From contig JALNYO010000013.1 in assembly GCA_023229765.1 (NCBI GenBank), forward strand, positions 32,993 through 96,992: 64,000 nucleotides of DNA, given 5' to 3'. Positions 60,132-64,000 of the stretch are shown here, one piece after another (positions within the stretch are counted from its first letter, which is position 1; every line of letters starts with the position of its first letter). The notes beneath the pieces are model-generated. The model worked only from the letters and a program-made list of their open reading frames with translations. It made no database searches and was not told the DNA's origin. Both the position numbers and the translations under genes were made by a program. The stretch is from Syntrophales bacterium (GTDB taxonomy: Bacteria > Desulfobacterota > Syntrophia > Syntrophales > UBA5619).

Positions 60132-63100
60132 ATGAAACTGAAAAGACTGGAAATCATTGGTTTTAAATCATTCCGGGACAAGGTTGTCCTTGATTTCTCG
60201 CCCGGGATCAGCGGCATCGTCGGCCCCAACGGCTGCGGCAAAAGCAATATCGCCGATGCCATCCGCTGGGTCATGGGGGAGCAACGGGTCAAGACCCTGC
60301 GCGGCAAAAAGATGGATGACGTCATCTTTAACGGCTCAGAGGAAGCCTCGCCGGTCGGGATGGCGGAGGTCTCAATGATCCTCGCCGCTGACGAGAACAA
60401 GTTCCCCGGCAATTACGCCGACAGCAGCGAAGTGATGATCACCCGCCGCATTTTCCGGGAAGCGGAAAGCGAATACACCATCAACAAGGTCCCCTGCCGC
60501 CTCCTTGACGTCCGGGAATTTTTCATGGGCACAGGCATCGGCGCCAGAACCTACTCGCTTGTCGAACAGAACAGCGTCGCCTCGCTTGTCGAGGCCAAAC
60601 CTGAAGAAAGACGGCAATTTATAGAAGAAGCTGCCGGCATCTCCAAATACAAGAGCCGCAAGGAATTCGCCCTCCGCAAGATGGAGGCCACCCAGGAAAA
60701 CATCCTCCGCGTCAACGACATCCTGCGCGAGGTAAAGGCTCAATTAAACGGCTTGTCCCGCCAGGCTAAAAGGGCCGAACAGTATAAGGCCTTAAAACAA
60801 TCCCTGAAAGACGCCGAGCTGAAGGTCGCCCTGCAGACCTGTTTTGAGCTCAATGAAGTGCGAATCGCCCGCGAAGAGGAGAGAATCGCCCTCCAGGACA
60901 AAATCACCGGACTGCGCACCCGGCTGCTCTCTCTGGAAACAGCACGGGAGGAGCTGAAGACGGACGTCATGGAACAGGAAGCCCTTATCTTCGCGCTTCA
61001 GGAAAAACTTTACGCCACCCGCAACGTCATCAGCAGCAAGGAACAGGCGATCGAGTATTCCCGCCGGAAAATAGCCGATCTTTCTTCAAAAAGGATAAAG
61101 GACATCGAGCAGATTACGGCTTTGAAACGAAAAGCGGAGGTGTCCGGAGACGAAATCGCCGCCCTCCGCAACGCCGCCCAGGAAGCGGAAAGAATCCTTG
61201 ACAGTCTCCGAAAAGAAACCGCGGCGGCCACCGGCGCCCTCGAGGAGCTGCGGCGCATGGATCAGACCTGCCGCCAGGCGATCGAGACCAGAAAGGGACG
61301 ATACGTTGATCTGGCTGCCGAGAAAGCCCGAATCAAGAATACGCTCATAGGCCTTGTCCGGATGGACGAAGACCTGAAAAAAAGGGAAGAGCGCGAAATC
61401 AGCGAGATCGAAACAAACAAAAAAAAATCCGAGGAACTTCAGCGGATGCGGGAAAGGATAACAGCCGGGCTTTCTGCCGACCAGGCAAAGCACGCCGAAC
61501 TTTTGGAGCAGAAAGAGGAGTTAACCGCAACGATTGAGGACGCCCGTCGGGAGCTTGTCCAGGCGGACGCGAAGATAGCGGCACTGCGCGAAGGCTACAG
61601 CGGCAAATCCACCCGCCTCTCTTCGCTTAAAGAATTCGCCGAGAACTATGAAGGCTGCAACGAGGGGGTAAAGTCGCTTTTGGCCGGCGACCCCAAAAAG
61701 GACAACCCGGACTCCTTCCGGGGCTCGTTCATGGGGCTTGTTGCCGACGTGATCAACGTTCCCAAAGAGTATGAGACGGCGGTCGAGGCCCTCCTCGGGG
61801 AAAAGCTGCAATACATGGTGGTAAAGAATCAGGAAGAAGGCATTCAGGCTATCGAATATCTGAAGGGCGCGTCCCTGGGAAGAGGCAGCTTTGCCCCCCT
61901 GGAGATTCGCCCCGGCCGCCCCCGAGAAGCGCACGCAGACTACGTCCATCTCCAGGAAACCTTTCCGCTGATCGATCTGATTACAATCCGGGAGGATTGC
62001 CGGCCAATCATCAACGAGCTTTTGGGCGACACGCTCGTGATACCGAATTTGCAGGACGGCGTCAACATCTGGAGGCAAAACGGTTTTCGCGGAACATTTG
62101 TCACCGCGGAAGGGGATGTCATCAGCCCCGGCGGCATTCTTTCCGGCGGAAGCGCCAGCGGGAAGGAACGGAGTCTGCTCGGCAATCGCCGGGAAATATC
62201 GGAACTAAGCGACGAAGTCGCGCAACTCCAGACAAGCCTTCAGGAAAATCAGGAAAAAAGGGAGAAGATCACCGCACTGATCGCTCAGACGGATGAGGGG
62301 CTGCTGCGCCTCCGGTCGGAAACCCACCTGACCGAGCTCAGGATAAACGGCCTGGGCAAGGACCGGGAGCGCTACGACAGCGAGCTTGGCCATATCGAGG
62401 AACGCCTCCAGGCGCTTGTCTTCAATCGCGAAACCATCGCCGCGGATGCAGCCGAAACGAAGAAGAAAATTTCCCTTTATGAAGGGGAGATGACCGCCCT
62501 TGTCGAAAAAGAGACACAGCTCCGCGAGGCTATGGCCGCCGAACAGCAGCGCGCCGATTCCGTTCGCGATCAGCGTGAAGAATGCGAACGGTCAATGACC
62601 GAAAAAAAGGTGCGTCTTGCCACCCTTGAGGGAAAATATAACGCCGACAAACAGACCCTGTCCCGTCTGGAAAAATCCGTTGTCGATAATGACGGCGAGA
62701 TTGCCGCCCGCCTGGCCGATGCCAACAGTTGCGAACAGGAAGAGCGGGAGCTTGCACAGCAGATTGAAACAGAAAAAGGGACCCTGCAGGGGCTCTATGG
62801 CGAAAACGAGACCATTGCCCTGAATCTTTCCCAAAAGCGTGATCTGCAGCAGGAAAAGGAGGCTCTGCTCCGGAGTCGGGAGACGGAAATCCACGAGACC
62901 AAAAAAGACCTTGACACGCAGCTCCGCGATGAAGCGGCCTTGGACATTGCCCTCCGGGAGACGCAGATGCAGTCGGAAAACCTGCGGCAAAACATGGAGG
63001 AAAAACACGGCGTCGATCTTGTGGCTCTGCTGCCCCAATTCCCGCCGCTGAATGATGAGGAAATAGCCGACGCGGCAACCGTCCTTGCCAGGGAAAGGCG

Positions 63101-63707
63101 GGCGATCGATAATTTCGGCGAGGTAAATCTGCTCGCGCTTTCCGAACACGAGGAATTAAAAACCCGCTTTGAGTTTTTGACGGCCCAGATCGCCGATCTC
63201 AACGCCTCCTTAGAGGCCCTGAAGCAAACAATATCCCGCATCAATACGATAACCAGGCAGCGCTTCTCCGAGACTTTTGACGGCATCAATGGCTGCTTCC
63301 AGGAGGTATTCTCCCGCCTTTTTCCCGGCGGCAGGGCGAAGCTGAAGATGACCGATGAAAACAACCTGCTGGAGACGGGGGTTGATATTGAAATCCGCAT
63401 CCCGGGGAAATTTACGCAGAATGTAACGCTGCTTTCGGGGGGAGAAAAATCGCTGTCGGCAATTGCCCTGATTTTCTCCATCCTCATCTACCGCCCCGTG
63501 CCCTTTATTTTACTGGACGAAGCCGACGCGGCCCTGGACGACACCAACATCTCCCTCTTCAACCGCTTGGTGAAGGATACCGCCGCCCATTCGCAGATAC
63601 TGATGATAACCCATAACAAAAAATCGATGGAGATTTCCGACAGCCTCTACGGCGTCACGATTAGAAAAAAAGGCGTATCCTCGCTGGTTTCTGTCTCCCT
63701 GACATGA
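60132..63707 (+). CDS. smc: Chromosome segregation protein SMC
   Basis: A 1191-residue SMC ATPase. Walker A GPNGCGKSN (31-39), two long coiled coils, a hinge at about 515-665 (EGCNEGVKSLLAGDP, VTAEGDVISPGGILSGGSAS), the signature LLSGGEKSLSAIAL and Walker B FILLDEADAALD. It compacts and separates replicated chromosomes with ScpA and ScpB. It starts 9 bp after the radical SAM gene and is followed by ftsY. Confidence 0.97.
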   Translation: MKLKRLEIIGFKSFRDKVVLDFSPGISGIVGPNGCGKSNIADAIRWVMGEQRVKTLRGKKMDDVIFNGSEEASPVGMAEVSMILAADENKFPGNYADSSEVMITRRIFREAESEYTINKVPCRLLDVREFFMGTGIGARTYSLVEQNSVASLVEAKPEERRQFIEEAAGISKYKSRKEFALRKMEATQENILRVNDILREVKAQLNGLSRQAKRAEQYKALKQSLKDAELKVALQTCFELNEVRIAREEERIALQDKITGLRTRLLSLETAREELKTDVMEQEALIFALQEKLYATRNVISSKEQAIEYSRRKIADLSSKRIKDIEQITALKRKAEVSGDEIAALRNAAQEAERILDSLRKETAAATGALEELRRMDQTCRQAIETRKGRYVDLAAEKARIKNTLIGLVRMDEDLKKREEREISEIETNKKKSEELQRMRERITAGLSADQAKHAELLEQKEELTATIEDARRELVQADAKIAALREGYSGKSTRLSSLKEFAENYEGCNEGVKSLLAGDPKKDNPDSFRGSFMGLVADVINVPKEYETAVEALLGEKLQYMVVKNQEEGIQAIEYLKGASLGRGSFAPLEIRPGRPREAHADYVHLQETFPLIDLITIREDCRPIINELLGDTLVIPNLQDGVNIWRQNGFRGTFVTAEGDVISPGGILSGGSASGKERSLLGNRREISELSDEVAQLQTSLQENQEKREKITALIAQTDEGLLRLRSETHLTELRINGLGKDRERYDSELGHIEERLQALVFNRETIAADAAETKKKISLYEGEMTALVEKETQLREAMAAEQQRADSVRDQREECERSMTEKKVRLATLEGKYNADKQTLSRLEKSVVDNDGEIAARLADANSCEQEERELAQQIETEKGTLQGLYGENETIALNLSQKRDLQQEKEALLRSRETEIHETKKDLDTQLRDEAALDIALRETQMQSENLRQNMEEKHGVDLVALLPQFPPLNDEEIADAATVLARERRAIDNFGEVNLLALSEHEELKTRFEFLTAQIADLNASLEALKQTISRINTITRQRFSETFDGINGCFQEVFSRLFPGGRAKLKMTDENNLLETGVDIEIRIPGKFTQNVTLLSGGEKSLSAIALIFSILIYRPVPFILLDEADAALDDTNISLFNRLVKDTAAHSQILMITHNKKSMEISDSLYGVTIRKKGVSSLVSVSLT

Positions 63708-63733
63708 AAAATTAATAAAGGACGGATGAATAG

Positions 63734-64000
63734 ATGGAAGAAAAAAACGGGAAAAAGGGATTTTTCGACCGACTGAAGACAGGACTTGCCAAAACCCGCA
63801 AGCTGCTTATGACCGATGTTGACGATCTCATCCTCGGCAGCAAGCAGATCGATCAGGCGCTTTACGACGAGCTGGAGGAGCGGATGATTCTTGCCGACGT
63901 CGGGCCGGCCTTTACCGGCGAGCTGATTGAATCACTGAAAGAAAAGGTGAAACGCAAGGAACTCGCCTCCCCGGAGATCCTTCGCGGGGCGCCCCGGGAA
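63734..64000 (+). CDS. ftsY: Signal recognition particle receptor FtsY (5' part)
   Basis: The first 89 residues of FtsY, cut by the window edge. A basic start (MEEKNGKKGFFDRLKTGLAK) is followed by the N-domain helices (KQIDQALYDELEERMILADV). The GTPase domain lies beyond the window. AAAGGACGG precedes the ATG. smc-ftsY order is common in deltaproteobacteria. Confidence 0.9.
   Translation, partial: MEEKNGKKGFFDRLKTGLAKTRKLLMTDVDDLILGSKQIDQALYDELEERMILADVGPAFTGELIESLKEKVKRKELASPEILRGAPRE

Overview
The window looks like chromosome from a Gram-negative anaerobe of the Deltaproteobacteria/Desulfobacterota, perhaps near the Syntrophales. This is an inference from gene style, not a database match. 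The clues are paired b'/b ATP synthase subunits with no a/c genes alongside, glcD-glcF glycolate-oxidase-type genes, an iron-sulfur flavoprotein, an AmmeMemoRadiSam-type radical SAM enzyme and a delta-style che cluster. Base composition is mixed, and several stretches are clearly mobile.

Layout. 1-4.1 kb: a SLOG-like hypothetical gene, two palindromic elements, an iron-sulfur flavoprotein, and amtB-glnK (ammonium uptake and its PII regulator). 4.5-7.8 kb: mreB copy 1 heads an apparent operon with a PilZ protein and the stator genes motA-motB. 7.8-16.3 kb: an 11-gene minus-strand chemotaxis operon, in transcription order cheW, cheR, cheD, an HDOD gene, a receiver, a CheX-like gene, a CheD paralogue without its catalytic residues, cheB, cheA, cheY, cheX. 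16.5-23.1 kb: a sigma-54 activator, an HDOD protein, an MBL-fold hydrolase, glcD-glcF and mazG.

23.1-39.1 kb: a candidate genomic island. It lies between a 55-bp copy of the 3' half of tRNA-Leu(CAA) and the intact tRNA-Leu gene, both in the same orientation. It carries kdpFABC, a three-gene sensory module (four-helix-bundle sensor, HAMP-PAS histidine kinase, receiver-TPR protein), kdpD-kdpE, broken insertion sequences, a truncated gluconolactonase/strictosidine-synthase-like gene, and a winged-helix/nucleotidyltransferase toxin-antitoxin-like pair with a perfect 18-bp palindrome upstream. No integrase was recognised.

39.2-46.6 kb: tRNA-Ala, a PpiD-like chaperone, then the rod-shape operon mreB (copy 2)-mreC-mreD-mrdA-rodA. 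The two mreB genes are identical over 841 bp and differ only in the last ~200 bp, which suggests recent gene conversion. 46.7-50.3 kb: an accessory patch with a GC-rich short-chain dehydrogenase, two toxin-antitoxin modules (BrnT/BrnA-like and AbrB/RelE-like), cas1/cas2 debris plus one full-length orphan cas2, and two of the window's three copies of a small inverted-repeat element. 50.5-56.5 kb: the ATP synthase operon atpF'-F-H-A-G-D-C. 56.6-64 kb: greA, moaA, a methyltransferase, an AmrS-like radical SAM enzyme, smc and the start of ftsY.

Together the genes cover motility and its control by chemotaxis and possibly c-di-GMP, cell-shape synthesis, nitrogen and potassium homeostasis with layered sensing, and energy conservation. 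Mobile and defence debris is concentrated at 35.4-39 kb and 46.7-50.3 kb.
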